A stretch of 64,000 nt of DNA from Saururus chinensis (GCA_035235625.1 CP141140.1:16636685-16700684); one strand, 5' to 3'. Positions 35,198 to 48,553 are shown, counted from the first letter of the stretch. The notes: a model not told the origin generated them from the sequence alone. Made by a program: numbers and translations.

Positions 35198-35372
35198 GAC
35201 CCACCCGACTAGCAATTTCCAAAGTCTGATTAATGATAAGCAAAAATGCAATGGGAAGTCTTATTTCTGGCCCATTTGACCGACAATTTCCAAAAACCAA
35301 CCAGTGAGAAGTGAAAATGTCATAGGAAGTCTAATTTTCGACTTATCAGATTGGCAATTTTCAAAGTGTCCG
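35198..35372 (+). repeat. 72-bp tandem repeat, about 2.4 copies
   Basis: Units share '(g)caatttccaaa', 'gagaagtgaaaatg/gataagcaaaaatg' and 'ggaagtctaatttt/ggaagtcttattt'. It lies at the left edge of the Mutator-like composite element and could be its subterminal repeat. Confidence 0.5.
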
Positions 35373-36009
35373 CTCTAAAGCAAGTTTTAGTCGTGAAATG
35401 AGGTTCAACCCAAGTGTATACTCATGCTCCCCCCGTAAAGAAGTGATATTTGGCGACCCATTGAGGGGTTAATCCAGTGAGTCTCATTGGCATCAACCAG
35501 TCATCTACTTCCGTGGTTATGGCCTATTAGTCAAATTCATTTGATAATCATATATTCGTATACACAATTGTTCACATTTCATGTGATGAAGCACACAATA
35601 GATAGTACTTGCATACACATAATACATTGTCGTGTTATCAAATATTACGATATTAATTTTATCATGTTATCAATAATACGATACATGACTTTGAGAAGTC
35701 GTCTTATCGTGTATCGGTGGCATACATATCGTGTTATCAATGACACAATATGCGATAGACCGATAGATGACATTTGACTATTGTGCTATCATGTATGAGA
35801 AAACATCTTATTGTGTAACCAACAACACGATATATGATCTTATCGTGTATTTGAACGTTAGTTACATAATGTGAATCAACGCGACTATTTGATTTTGGTC
35901 GCGATACATTGTTGATATAACATCTTTAATAGATGAAGGCTACAAGAATACAATCAAATGGTAGAATCAGTAAAGGCCTCAAAATATAAGAATAAGAGAA
36001 TTTACAGGA

Positions 36010-39000
36010 GGAGACCGGGTCTCAGAACTAACAATTTCCTTGCTGGACTTTGACTATTAAAAGACATTGTTGAATTGAGGCCAGAATGCAAGGCAATTTT
36101 GGAGGAGAATGGGTTTTACCCAATATACAACTGCGAACAAATCATTATCTCCAGGCCGCTCCTAGACGTTCTAATAGGTGAGTGCTGAGATGACTTACAA
36201 GAGGTGTTCAACATTCGGGGCAAAATACTACCCCTCACAGAGGAAGAAGTCACACTAATCATGAGTTCAAAGGCGAAAAGGAAAACCGTTGAAGTTGGAC
36301 AGTGGCGACGAGAAGGCTACCCCAAGGCAAGGGGCAATTCTTCAAAAGGTTCTTCACAGGGAAGCAAAGAGAAGAATCTTATTGATTAAATTTTGAAGGA
36401 AGTGACAGACAATATGCATGTTGTCTCCGACGAAGACTTAGCACGCTTGGCCATCATCCACATGGGAGTCCTCGTATTATTCACATATAGCAACAGATAC
36501 ATCTCCCTATCTTTGTGTGACTTCATCAATGACTTGGCTGTTGTGGGGAGGTATACTGGCGGAAGTCGTGCATGACATGTTGCATCGAGGCATGTCCTCA
36601 TGCCACCGCAACATTAGGAGCAGGGAAGATGAACACTCCGCCACAACCAATATTCTCATTGGGGCTTCATTTGTGTTATAGGTAAATTTCATATTATCAA
36701 TAACACAATTACTTATATGAGCATAGAATTGATAACACGATAGCATATTAACACTTTAGGTATATCATCTTATCAATAACACGATAGTGTAATTAGTGTG
36801 GTTTAGATAACACGCTAATTTGATTTCCATGTTATTGATCACATGATAGTTAGGATTGTGTGTTTTTTATAGGACAATAATCTTCAATTATATGATATGA
36901 GTATTTTGTGTATGCAATGACACAATTAGTTTAATAAACGTGTTATTCATGGCACAACAAACATGATATAGGATCACTATTAACGGGATTATTTTGCTAA
37001 CATAAGTATAATTTTTTTAGCATACTTCTATATGGGCTCCAAGTTCTCCTCCATGTAGTCCAAGGTACAAGAGGTGGCCTAGGTTTACCCAATTGCTGAT
37101 GGACGTAGAGATACCAGCTAAACTTGACCCGGCCGATGAAAGGTCGAGGAAGAAGTTGTTGGCTCATCACAGGATGAGGAAGTGATGCGAGGAGATACTC
37201 ATGTTGTTGAAGGTACATTAAGAAGTGGTTTTGTAAATAACTCCAATTGCCGAAGAGGCACACTTAATCGGGGCCCAAAACTAGCCCAGATGGCGAAGAA
37301 GACGGATACACATTCTACGATACATAGGAAAATGATTTTTATTGAATCACATTGTGGTCAGACGTCAAGACAATATAACTCTAGCAAAGACATCATTGAG
37401 AGCATTGTCATGCCACTATGTGTCATGACTGTGATTGTTGACGTCATTTTGGAGAAGGCCGCTTTGTACAGGGATCAGGGTTAGAACACCAACAATGTGC
37501 AAGTTGTTCTACAAAAAGTTAAAAACATTCTCAAGGTGGCCACATGGTTAATCGAACAGATGCAATCCCCACATGAAGGATTATCTCATCTGGAATATGA
37601 GCATCCACACAAACCCCCTCAACTGGAAAAATGTCACACAGCAACCCCTCCGCCAACAACTAAATGAGAGAAGTTGGTTAGGGTTTAGGCTCGAGCTTCC
37701 AAATCAAGTAAAGATGTTCATCATTTTGCTCAAGAAGAGCAAAGAAAATCTTCTATAGAAGACACTTTCAATTTTCATAAGTATTATAATATTATATTCA
37801 ATGACACGACCTACTTGGAAATGTGTGTTTCGTGGATCGATAATACGACCTTTTGTATTATCGTGTTAGATTCAAAAGGACTTCGAGATTGTCTTGTTGT
37901 TGATAACACGCAAATATACAATGTCGTATTATATAAAAATTACTTTGTAGTAGTCATGTGATCGATTACACGACCATTTGTATTAACGTATTAGATTTAA
38001 TTTTACTTTTGGAATAATTGTGTCATCAATAACACACTTTATTTGACTTTCATGTATATACTCGTTCGACTTGTTACATGTATTATGCAAAGAAAGGGGA
38101 GCCCAAAGCTGGTGCCCCAAAGAAGAATAAGGGTCCCAAAGTTGAACGAACCGTTATGACCAAATTCCTCAAGAAAATTAATGAGGAAGTGGTGCAAGCA
38201 TGGGAGGAGGAAACGGTGCAAGCCCGGGAGGAGGAAGTGGTGCATGTCTCAGAGGAGGAAGTAGTGCAAGCTTGAGTGGAAGTAATGCCACCGAAGCAAA
38301 TGAAGCTCAAGATAAAGAAACAAAAATCTTCATATGTTGGTCTCATCACATCCCTACTACCACCCGTACCGAGGAGGACGAGGTACACGGTGGCTAATCC
38401 ATTGGCGCAATCAGCCAAGGAGGACTCAATGAAGGTAAAGGCTTCCAAGGAAGATCCATTTCCTACTGAGGCTGCCAAGGAGGATCCAGCCAAGAAGGTG
38501 CAAGGCTTGGTTCAGCTAAAGACAATTAGCAGCTTCCTTGCAAAAAAGATTGGAAAGCCGACTTGGCTGGCAAGGGGATGAAGTTCCTTTGGCCGCCATC
38601 CATACCACATACATTATCGCTGCCCTAGAGGATTTGTTGTAAGGTCTCCTATCCTTGCCCCAAAGGAATTTACTTCCAGCTCAGCAACTTTATTGGATAC
38701 TCCTGATCTAGCTGATCATGAACTACAAGAGAGTATCAGAAGCGTGATAGACATCGAGAGCACGCTAAGAAGAAGCAAAAGGACAAGGAGGAGGTCGCAA
38801 TGGTGCCACACAACTACCTTGATCTCCAACCCATGTTCCACATGAAGATCTTACGTAGAGAAGATCAGGAGACAATCAAGGACTTTATGGCCAACCCACA
38901 CAAGAAATGGCTTATGGTGATGCTTCTCCATACATATTATTTGTCTTTGCTAAGACAAGAGTGCATAACGAATGAGGTAATAATTACTTCATAATTTTTT

Positions 39001-39896
39001 TTTCATGTTATTGACCACACGATTCTTAACATATCGTTTTTTGACTAACACAATATGTGAAATCATGCTCTTGCCACCTCCGAAGCTCATGTTATTGATA
39101 ACACAAAATTGCCACATGTCGTTGTATCAATAACACAATAAGTATAAAACCAGACTATCTGTGTACTTAATGTGTTTGTCTTTATACAACCTAGTATATG
39201 TCATGTTATAGATTACACAATGCATTAGCATGTCGTGTTCATATTTATGCAGCATATCGTATGTCATGTTACTACTAACACATTAATATTTTTTTATGAT
39301 TTTAGGTCATAGGCGTGTTTTGCCAACTACTCAAGGAGCGAAATATAAGATATACTGGCGTTTATCCAAACTGTTTTTTTGGGAAATTTGTTATCCAACA
39401 CTACTACAACGAAGGGACATAACATGACAAGGTAGAGATGCGTCCCAAAATCATCAACAACTTGATGAAGCAGCTTAATGTAAACATTGAAATTGGTTTC
39501 ATTCTGATATATGTCACTGGTCATTTCCTTCTTCTAATTGCCCAATGTAGGGAGAAGAGGTTCAGGTAGAATAATCCACTAAAGGGTGACCACAATCACC
39601 ACTTTGCCAAGGTCGATAACATTAGAAGACATGTTTCCACAGCCATGGATAAGATCATTCTCATAAAAGATGCGACAAAGTAGCCACTAACGGAGATCTA
39701 AAGATGCCCATATCAAGAGATGAATGAAAAGTGTTGGGTGTTTTTGATGTATTATGTTGCGAAGCTTGATGGAGGAGTCCTTCAACCATATTTTACCCAA
39801 ACAAATATCGCTATGTTGGTCAGGCCACATATATGTGCGGCAATTCTTTGTGGGCAAATTGATTAGGACTTCGATGCTTCATCGGAGGAGTTGTAG
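36010..39896 (+). pseudogene. DUF1985/Ulp1-type peptidase gene of a Mutator-like element
   Basis: N-terminal blocks (36060-36660) read DIVELRPECKAILEENGF, RPLLDVLIGEC, IRGKILPLTEEEVTLIMSS and IHMGVLVLF...DLAVVGRY, the plant DUF1985-type region found in Ulp1-bearing transposons. A linker at 38078-38275 carries repeated E-E-x-V-V-Q-A words. The C-terminal blocks (39306-39896) read VIGVFCQLLKERNIRYTGVY, FILIYVTGHFLLL, VSTAMDKIILIKDATK, CWVFLMYYVAKLDGG and ICAAILCGQID, matching the Ulp1/C48 fold. In the Ulp1 core the usual catalytic D-C-G context reads K-C-W. A clean intron is 38977-39305. In-frame stops and frame changes mark it as decayed. It converges on the transposase gene. Confidence 0.75.
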
Positions 39897-39964
39897 TAGT
39901 GTATTTTTTTCTATCACAATGCACAGTTTATAAAGTAAAAATTCCTATTTTAAATTCATTCAAG

Positions 39965-40850
39965 GTCTTGTCACCCGTAGGTAACAACACCGATAACACG
40001 AAGTAATGTTAGGTCGTGTAATATATGGTTGCAAATCAAGTTATCAACAATGTGCCCAGCCATAGGTCGCATCAACGATAGCACAAAGTAAGGTTAGGTC
40101 GTGTAATATATGATTGCAGATCATGTAATCAACATCATGCCCAGACGTAAGTCGTGTCACCGATAACATGAAGTCATGTTAGGTCGTGTAATATATGGTT
40201 GTAAATCATGTTCAACAACATGCCTAGATGTAGGTTGTGTCACTGATAATACGAAGTAATGTTAGGTAGTGTAATATATGGCTACAGAGCATGTAATCAA
40301 CAACATGTCCAAACTTAAGTCGTATCACCGGAAACACGAAGTCGTGTTAGATCGTGCAATATATGGTTGCAGATCATTTTATTAACAACACGCCCAAATG
40401 TAGGTCTTGTCACCGATAACAGGAAGTAATGTTAGGTAGCGTAATATATGGTTGTAGATCGTGTTAGCAACAACACACCTAGACATAAGTCATGTCATCA
40501 ATAACACAAAGTCATGTTAGGTCATGTAATATATGGTTGTAGATCAAGTTAACAACAACATGCCCAGCCATGGGTCGCGTCAACAATAACACAAAGTAAT
40601 GTTAGGTCATGTAATATATGGTTGTAGATCATGTAATCAACAACACGCCCATACATAAGTCATGTTACCGATAACACGAAGTCATGTTAGTTCATGTATT
40701 ATATTGTTGTAGATCGTGTTATCAACAACATGCCCAAATGTAGGTTGCGGCAACGATAACACAAAGCCATGTTAGGTCATCTAATATAGGTTGCAGATCA
40801 TGTTATCAACAACACGCTCACCCGGTAGGTCATGTCACCAATATAGTGTT
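39965..40850 (+). repeat. Tandem array, 85-86-bp unit with 171-bp dimer
   Basis: About ten and a half units containing 'gataacacgaagt', 'atgttaggtcgtgtaata', 'tatggttg' and 'tcaacaacacgccca'. Adjacent units alternate in type (one followed by '...gtaggt', the next by '...taagtc'), giving a dimer near 171 bp. It sits between the two convergent genes and contains half-sites of the element's palindrome. Confidence 0.85.
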
Positions 40851-41202
40851 GTAGATAGTGGTGTGAAAAACTTTCATACGTAGCAAAATAGACATGCAGA
40901 TCGACAAATTTATAGGCAAACAAACTTTCTTTTTCATTAATATGAGTTGATGAGTACATTGTATAAATATAAAAAAGGAAAAAATACATAAGTAGACCAA
41001 AAATACAAATATGAAAATAGAACATTGCACACCATCTGTCTACAGGAGCACGGCCTAGTGAGCCACCATAAAAAATGTGATTATACATTTGGGACATTGA
41101 AATAACCCTCGATTATGAATCGTCTGCCTCCAGGGCAAATGAAAAGACTAATGTAGACAATTCATGAGTTAAATTGGCAAATTCATTTGACAATACACAC
41201 CA
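40851..41202. other. Non-coding spacer after the tandem array
   Basis: AT-rich sequence with no palindromes and no gene recognised. It lies between the array and the putative last transposase exon. Confidence 0.4.
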
Positions 41203-41322
41203 TTAATTGTCTGCACCACTCTTTTCATTCGCCTCAGAGGGGGACGAGTCATAGTCGGGCATTATTTCAATGTCCTGATGGCGGCTGCACTTTTTCATGA
41301 AGGCTCGCCAGACTGTGCTCAT
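41203..41322 (-). CDS. Small ORF, possible last exon of the transposase gene
   Basis: A 39-codon frame (MSTVWRAFMKKCSRHQDIEI ... SGADN, stop at 41203) with basic then acidic composition. It lies downstream of the zinc-knuckle tail at 41960-42210 across a palindrome-rich gap that looks like the element's other introns. The family is not recognised. It could be a terminal exon of the minus-strand gene or chance. Confidence 0.3.
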   Translation of the reverse strand: MSTVWRAFMKKCSRHQDIEIMPDYDSSPSEANEKSGADN

Positions 41323-41944
41323 GGAGATGGATGATGTGCGATTCTTTCGTTGTCAGTCTCTTAGTGATGAAGTTCCTTAGGTGGGCAGGAGGTGGTTACC
41401 GAATGGTCACTTGATCTAATAGGAGGTGTGGATTTATATTTACCGATAAGGGAACCAAATGTGAAGTAAAGTATGTGTCGAAAAATGGGATGATGCTTTG
41501 TTTTTTTGCACCGAAATTTAATTTACTACACCGAAAATTGGTGTGACTCTTCAAAAATTGGTGATGCATTAGGAATTGGGATCATTTATTTATTGCTATG
41601 GTCGTGTTATTAATAACACGAAGTATAGTTATCATGTAGTTGGTAACATATAGTGAAGAAAATGATTTATAATATTCATTGTAAAGTATATTTTATAGCG
41701 TAATTGGTAACACATAATATATTTGATCGTGTTATCGATTACACAATATGCATACATGACAATATTAACAATAAATAGATTAACTTATCATGTTATTGAT
41801 ATCACGAACTTCATTAAGGTCGTGTTATCGATAACACGATGTACATACAATAACGTATATGGTAATACAACATTAATCAAAAATCGTGTTTCTAAGAACA
41901 CAACTATAAAATGTCATTTCTTCCAATAAGCTAAAGAAAGGGGG

Positions 41945-42210
41945 TGAAAAAGGCAACCCTGCTTGATGTTCCCTATCCTTATGTCATTTTTTACTCTTTT
42001 ATTTTCCATCCTTCGGCTTGTACTTGGACCAGCAACCACATTCGGAGGGTCCTCTTGTGCATTGCTACAGCTTTTGCAGTTGTGACCCAATTGCCCGCAT
42101 GCTCCACATTTGTATGGGGTTTTAACCTTGGGTTGTGACTATTCAATTTTTCCTTAGATGCCCCTACTGCTCTATTGGGGGATTTCGGTAGTTCTCTAAG
42201 CACAAGACAA
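41945..42210 (-). pseudogene. Zinc-knuckle tail of the Mutator-like transposase, displaced
   Basis: The minus-strand frames read KTPYKCGACGQLGHNCKSC, a CCHC knuckle (C-x2-C-x4-H-x4-C), followed by a basic tail. MuDR-type transposases end in this way after the SWIM domain. Here the SWIM domain is at about 48600-48720, so this tail was separated from it by the insertion of 42211-48597. A frame change lies just upstream of the knuckle. Confidence 0.65.
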
Positions 42211-43746
42211 GAGAAAAGATCGAATGATCCTCTCTTGCAAGAGATAGAGAAAAACTTTTTTTTTTTAATGTGGGACGGCCTTCTCTTAGTTAATCAAGAC
42301 TACTCTTTACACTTAGAAGTGAGTAGTGGTGATTAACTAATTCTCGAAACCCTTTGATTAATTGGCAAAATGGAAGAAACAACTGGAATTTTATTAAAAT
42401 AAGAAAAAAAGAGTTTCCAGGAGAAGTGGCTACAATTTGCAAATTTAGAAAAAAGAAAAAAGAAACAAAGAAACTTCTTCCGGAAGAATGAGAGCTCCCT
42501 TGTATGAATTCCTCTTCCTTCTTGAATACTTCTACTTGTCTTCCGACTCCTTGAACTTCTTCAGTTTTCAAAAGGTCAAGGCTTTTTTGGGAATTTTGTG
42601 TGTCTTTTGGTATGTGATGGACTTCTGGATTTCTCTTTAGAGGTTCCCGTAGACTTGAGAGCCAAAAGCCCCTTCTTATGGAATCGAAGGGGTATTTATA
42701 GGATGAGGGTTGCACGGTTAAGCAAAGTAGTAGGGTGAGTTGGAAAGGTAGTTCATGGGAAGTGGAGAGTGAATTAGTGGGAGATGGAAAATGGGTTAGT
42801 GGGAGGGTTGGTAAGAACCGGCTTGATTAGTGGAGGAAGTGTGAAGTGTGAGTTAATGGAAAGTGTGAGAGAAGACCGGGTATTATACCTTTGACTTGGT
42901 CCCCTCCACTCAATCGCTCTCTTTACACATCATTATTCATTTCATCAATTTTTTAACAAAACTTATCATGGGGGCCACGAGTGTCACTTAACATTTTGGT
43001 TTTATGGCTATTTCAGTGTAAGACTTATGAGGTCTCACATAGCCTTTTTCAATTTGGATTTTTTTTTTTGATGTGGCCATGTGAGGCTTACAAAACCTTT
43101 CTTAGCCGTTTAATTTTGAGTGTGAAGAGGCCCTATGAGGTCTTCTCATAATATTTTTTTTTTGTTGGAAGCCTTAATCCATTCCTACGTGTGTAGAATT
43201 AGATTTTGCCTCCTCATTTTTTTTTTGTTAGAAGCCTTAGTCCATTCCTACGTGTGTAGGATTAGATTTTGCCTCCTAATTTTTTCTTTGGGCTTTGTCC
43301 ACTTTAGAGACTTTGTCCATTTTAAAATTTGGTCTCACTCAGAGCTAGTCAAGCTCCGAAATCTTGGCCATTAGATTTTGATGATGATTTTTTATTTTGG
43401 ACTTTATCCGATTTTGAGACTTTGTCCATTTTGAAAATTAAGTATCATCTAGAGCTAATTAAGCTCCGAACTCTTACTTTTGAATTAATTTTTTTTTTTT
43501 TACATATTACTATGTGCGTAACATTAGAATATGTTTTTTTTTTTTGGACTTTGTCAAATTTGGAGACTTTGTCCATTTTGAAAATTTAGACTTATCTGGA
43601 GCTAGTCAAGCTCCGAGATCTTTGCAATTGAATTTTGATTTGATTTTTTTTTTTTAATGTCAACATGCTCGAGTGGGATAGGTGGGTTAAATGTAGGTAG
43701 AACTCCAGTCGGTGCCCATTGGTGTCTATCTATCGTTAGGTATAAC
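42211..43746. repeat. Repeat DNA inside the split transposase gene
   Basis: Contains a hairpin at about 42284-42338 (agttaatca...gattaact). It also holds two copies of a roughly 65-bp unit at 43155-43285 (shared 'cattcctacgtgtgtag') and three or more copies of an 'actttgtccattttgaaaat'-type unit at 43300-43620. No gene is recognised; it is probably part of one or more LTR elements. Confidence 0.5.
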
Positions 43747-46700
43747 TATAACGCCCGAGATTTTTCATACATTTTCCTTAAACTTCACAGAAAATTTTTG
43801 CAATACAATGGCTATAAATTGGGAAAAATGATGAATACAAAACCTGTAAAAGCAGTTTAAAAATTTAAAACATCACATGTCAATGATTTTCCCATCTAAA
43901 TTTTTACTCATTCGATTAAACATCATACGGACAAACCAAACATCCTCAGGCGCTATTCGAAAATAAATGTACGAATAAATTGCTATGATCATAGACTTTA
44001 AATACAAATCTCTCCTAGACATCCCTGAGTGCAAGTCCCATAACAGTCCACAATCTGATCCAAATTAAAAGTCCATAATACATAAATATCTTAATTCTCG
44101 TATCACCCAATACATCAAATTGTGACACAAATAATACTCGCAGTGAGTCAAAGATATACTTGAGTCCAAGGGAATCAATCCACCGTGGAAACAAGCATCC
44201 ATCTCCAGGAGCTCTCCTCTACGAATCTGCAAAAGCCTCCCGAACAACAGGGTTAAAAGTAGGGTAATGAGTATTTTCATACTCAGCAGGAAAATACCCA
44301 GTAGGGGAGTTTTAAACAGTGAACTTAGTAAGTCCATACATAGATACGTTCATGCAACTCAAACATAAAGCAAGCAGGCATATCATAATCATGCTCATAC
44401 GCATACAATCATGTCAAACAAACCATCGAATCAAACTTACACAAACACCTTTATTCAGGGTCTTACAAACTTACCTGTACCATCGTATACTTACTCATAC
44501 AACATACACATACTTGTATGACCTTACTCGTACAATCACATGCTTACTCATATAACTTACACATACTTGTATGACCTTACTCGTACAATCTTACTTGTAC
44601 GACCTTACTCGTACATTCTTACTCATACGGCCTTACTCGTACAGTCTTACTCAAAATCATACACGTGCTGTCTTACTCATACTCATACTCTTACAGTCGT
44701 GCTCATACTTACTCTTATAGTCGTACACATACTCATACTCTTATAGTCTTGCTCATACTCGTACTCTTACAATCGTACTCGTACTCATACTCTTAGAGTT
44801 GTACACATACTATCGACCACTGAAGCTCATTAAAACTAATAAGCTCTAACGTCGAAATGGAAAAGAATGTCATTGGGCATCACCTTAACCTCCGGGGAGT
44901 GACTAGACGCCATGGACTTTTTCAAATGTAAGGCACACCAATGCTCATGGGGCACATGATCAAACAGGTAAGAGCAGGTCCATGATACTACTTACCTAAG
45001 CGCGCAAACATAAACACCCACACATAAGGGGTCATACAATTGCCCACCATTATGGGTCTTATAGTGCCATAGAATTGCCCACCATAATGGGTCTTATAGT
45101 GCCAATACCACTCTTGGGCAGAATTATACAATGCCACTTGGGCAGAAACATATAGTGCCACTCTTGGGCGGAAATCATACAATGCTCTCAAAAGAGCATC
45201 AAATGTCTAGGCTTAATATAACACACATACCAAATCAAAAGCATACATCTGTCTCAATAGAGCATCAGACGTCTGGGCTTAATATAGCACACAGACCAAA
45301 TCAAAAATATACATCGCTCTTAACAGAGCATCAAACGTTTAGGCTTAATATAGCACACATACCAAATCGAAAATGTACATCACTCTCAAAAGAGCATCAG
45401 ACGTCTGGTGCTCTATATAGCACACAGACAACATCCTGCGGGATAAACACTATAGCAAGACATGAGAAATGCTCAGCCGACTCATTTCGGCTAGCTCAAA
45501 CATGGAACTTATTCCATCGAACCCTTAGGTCTCAAACTCACAACACTATCATTAGTTTTTCTTATAATTCAAGTTTGAATTAAGTAATTTATGCAGGTAC
45601 AATTATGCCACACAAACTCTTATAATGCAAGACAATTATGCATGTACAATTGGTATTATATCATGCTCCCTTGATCAAACCGAAGCTGAGCCCGATCTAA
45701 AACCCTAGTTCGTCAGGGCAGTAGACTTCACTTAACCCGTCCATATCATGATCAAACTCATCGTACATCAAATCCTTACAGTTTTACATACTCCGCCATC
45801 CACCTTATGGCCAAATCATCTTACACAAACGTCATCAAACTAAGCTCCTTAGAGCCAAACCCAGTTATCACCTTCTTACTAATACCTCACTTATTGAGCT
45901 TACTTTTCACTTCATAATCTGTACGTTATGCTTGTATAATTATGCACACTCTTACTATTTGACAATCCCCCAACATACGCTCTAATCCAAACCAATCCAC
46001 TCCAATCCTTGCCCATCACACTCATATCCTCTATCATCTTTCATACGCTTACACATCCATATCCAAATCCGTACCAAACACTGCCACTTCTTACCATCCA
46101 TCTTCCATACCTCAGCCCACATACACATAACATAGCATAGACAAATAGCCATCATACATACGTATGTCTATCACCCATATGTGCAACATACACATACTTC
46201 CACACATAGCTTACCATCATACTCGCTAGCCATCACTAGCACATACAGATCCCACATACGTAGCTTATAAACATACACGCTAGCCATCACTAGCACATCC
46301 ATACACGTAGCTTACAAACATCCACACTAGCCATCACTAGCACATACAGATCCCACATACGTAGCTTACAAACATACACACTAGCCATCACTAGCACATA
46401 CATACACATCCATACACGTAGCTTACAAATATCCACACTAGCCATCACTAGCACATACATACTTCAAATATGCTTACAGCCCATATGCATGTCATAGCAT
46501 TTCAACATGGCATAATTTATTCTTTTATATCATGCAAACGGATCTAATTTAACATCCATAGCATTCAATCATATAGTCCTACCATGCTTCTATTCATTCA
46601 AAGCATGCTATCATGAAATTACGAGTCCAAAGCTCCCTTACCTCGTAATCATGACGTTTAATGACGAGCACACGATGGTGGCGGCGTCAGCACCGGAGTT

Positions 46701-48553
46701 GGAGGCCAAAAGCATTGCCTAGCTGAGAGAGCTGTTGTCCCGAGGGTTTAGGAAGTGTTGGAAGCAATCACGACCAAATGGGGTGACACAAATCAACGCG
46801 GTAAAATCTGCGATCCACGGTGGCACACTAGGGCAGCTGGGAGAAAGGTCGTGCCAACATAAGTGGTGATGCGACCAGATGTTGATGGTGTACTCACAAG
46901 GTCGGCTAGCGGCTGAGAAATACTTGGTCAGCCGCAAGACATCTAAATCGACCGTGGACAGTACCTAACGACTGCGATTTCACATCATTAAGGGCCCACA
47001 TAAGGACGGAAGGCATGGGGTGACGCTCGAGGATAGAGGAGAGGTGGTGGACGGCTCTGGTGTCAACTCCCATTTGGTGACAGAGTCATCTGATGGTCAG
47101 GCAGCGCAAATACGGTGCCCAAACCTTAAAACACACGCATGGCCACATGCACACGCGGCCAAAAAGAGCCACTCTAGGGGGAGATGGGTCGAACAGGCGG
47201 CCCACAAAGGCAATAGAGCTAAGACCACGATGTGATGGCTGACCAAAGCGGCGACATCGCCGATTGCCACCCACAACCAAAACAAATGGCGTGGGTAGCT
47301 GTGCATCTAGCACGATCGAGGGCATATGGGTAGGGCTGGTCAAGGGTTGGCGGGGCCGTCACTATGACAAGGCTAGCCAAACATGGCCCACAGTTGTAGC
47401 GGAATGGTCCACCTTTGACTTGTTCACACTGCACACACTAGGAAACAGGCATAAGGGAAAGCGGCCCATTCCGGGTGACAGCTAAGATGGGGGCAGACAA
47501 GGCCAGCGGTCTAGGCCGGAGTGATCATGTCGTCATCGCCAGTCCAAGGTGGAGCCAAATGGTAGACGATGGTTTTCAGTAGCTCATCGGAGAATCAAAA
47601 CGTAGTGAGGGCAAAGGCTCGGTTTGTTCGGATGGAACACTACAACCGGGCGAGGGCATATATGGTTCTAACTGAGCAGAGGAGACCAAAAAATGGTCAG
47701 GGCGGTGGAGCTCGGCTGAGGCGACGGCCCTGTCGTCAATAGCCCAAGGCTGGCCGATCGGAGGCTGGCTCTCGTCGGCGCGTACTCAATTTCCATCACA
47801 GACAGAAACAGGGGAGGCGGAAAGGTCTAGCCAGAGAAGAGAAAGAAGTGGCGGAGGTGAAACTAGGCAGGGAGGGTGGCCCATCACCATCGCCAGACCA
47901 AGGCGAGTCAAACTGAGTGCGGCCGGGCCGTCCAACGGCGGCTGAAGGCAGCCGGCGAGCTCAACCGAAGGGGCAGAAAAATAGGGCAGAGCCACAACTG
48001 CAAGGGGAAAAATGGAGTGGGGCGGTGGAGCCGTGGGGGGCCAACTGGCCCTTGCCAGCCCACGGCGGCAGTGGAACAATCAAAACACAGAGGGGAGAGG
48101 ACAAACCGGGGAGGAGGGCGACTCGGCCGTGGGGGCTGGGGCGGTGGCCCCTTAGCGTCTTACCGCCAAGGAGGAATTGACGACGGTGGTCCAGCGTCCC
48201 GCTGGCAGCCACCGGTTGCCGAAGAGCAGACATCAGATTGGGGGGGGGGGGGGGGGGGCATCTCTTCCAGTAGATTTTGGAACAGGCTCGGCCGAACCCG
48301 AGCCCAAGCCCTTTTTTTCTTTTTTTTTTTCATTTATGTCCTTAATGAGCGTTAACCTTATTTTACGCGCTATACCTCCAAAATTCGTGCTGAAAGCACG
48401 CAGCGAGGCCCGTGGCCTGCGACTAAGCCCCACACCCAACTCTATGGGTATAAATACAGGAAAAATATACAAATACGCCAAAGCATCACATTTTCCCGCC
48501 AAAAATGACAAGAAAAATAGCAGGAAAATCATAGAAAATTCAGGGACCTTACA
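43747..48553 (-). repeat. Tekay/Del-like LTR, about 4.8 kb
   Basis: On the minus strand it opens TGTAAGGTCCCTGAATTTTC at 48553 and closes CTCGGGCGTTATA at 43747, the TGTAA...TTACA-like ends of Tekay/Del chromovirus LTRs (last bases mutated). Just outside, 48554-48597 reads AATTTCGGGGATGAAATTTT then AAAGGAGGGAAGAC, the characteristic end of pol plus polypurine tract. Inside are a 66-bp unit repeated four times (45193-45440), five 'ctagccatcactagcaca' repeats (46226-46460), an 'actcatac/actcgtac' microsatellite-like region (44460-44810) and a GC-rich portion (46650-48300). Most of the internal retroelement is missing. Confidence 0.65.
48240..48258 (+). repeat. 19-base G run
   Basis: Nineteen consecutive G residues within the GC-rich part of the LTR; unstable and error-prone in sequencing. 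Confidence 0.9.

Larger units (their letters stand above)
35573..41930. repeat. Palindrome-rich left half of a Mutator-like composite element
   Basis: Imperfect palindromes of the form ATCGTGTTATnnATAACACGAT recur across this span, e.g. at about 35718, 36766, 37845, 39088, 41595, 41724 and 41819, with the same words at 48780-51180 on the other side of the inserted DNA. They occupy introns and spacers of the two element genes rather than the conserved coding blocks. The outer terminal inverted repeats could not be located. Confidence 0.7.

Noticed and set aside
43135..43589. Repetitive open frames (RIRFCLLIFFLLEAL...)
   Set aside because: They arise from translating tandem T-rich repeats.
44460..44810. 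Regularly spaced short repeats that might suggest an array
   Set aside because: Units are degenerate 10-25-bp microsatellite-like words without unique spacers; CRISPR is not expected in a plant nuclear genome.
47876..48355. Long GC-rich plus-strand frames in 47.0-48.6 kb
   Set aside because: Low-complexity frames in the GC-rich part of an LTR, with no domain or splice context.
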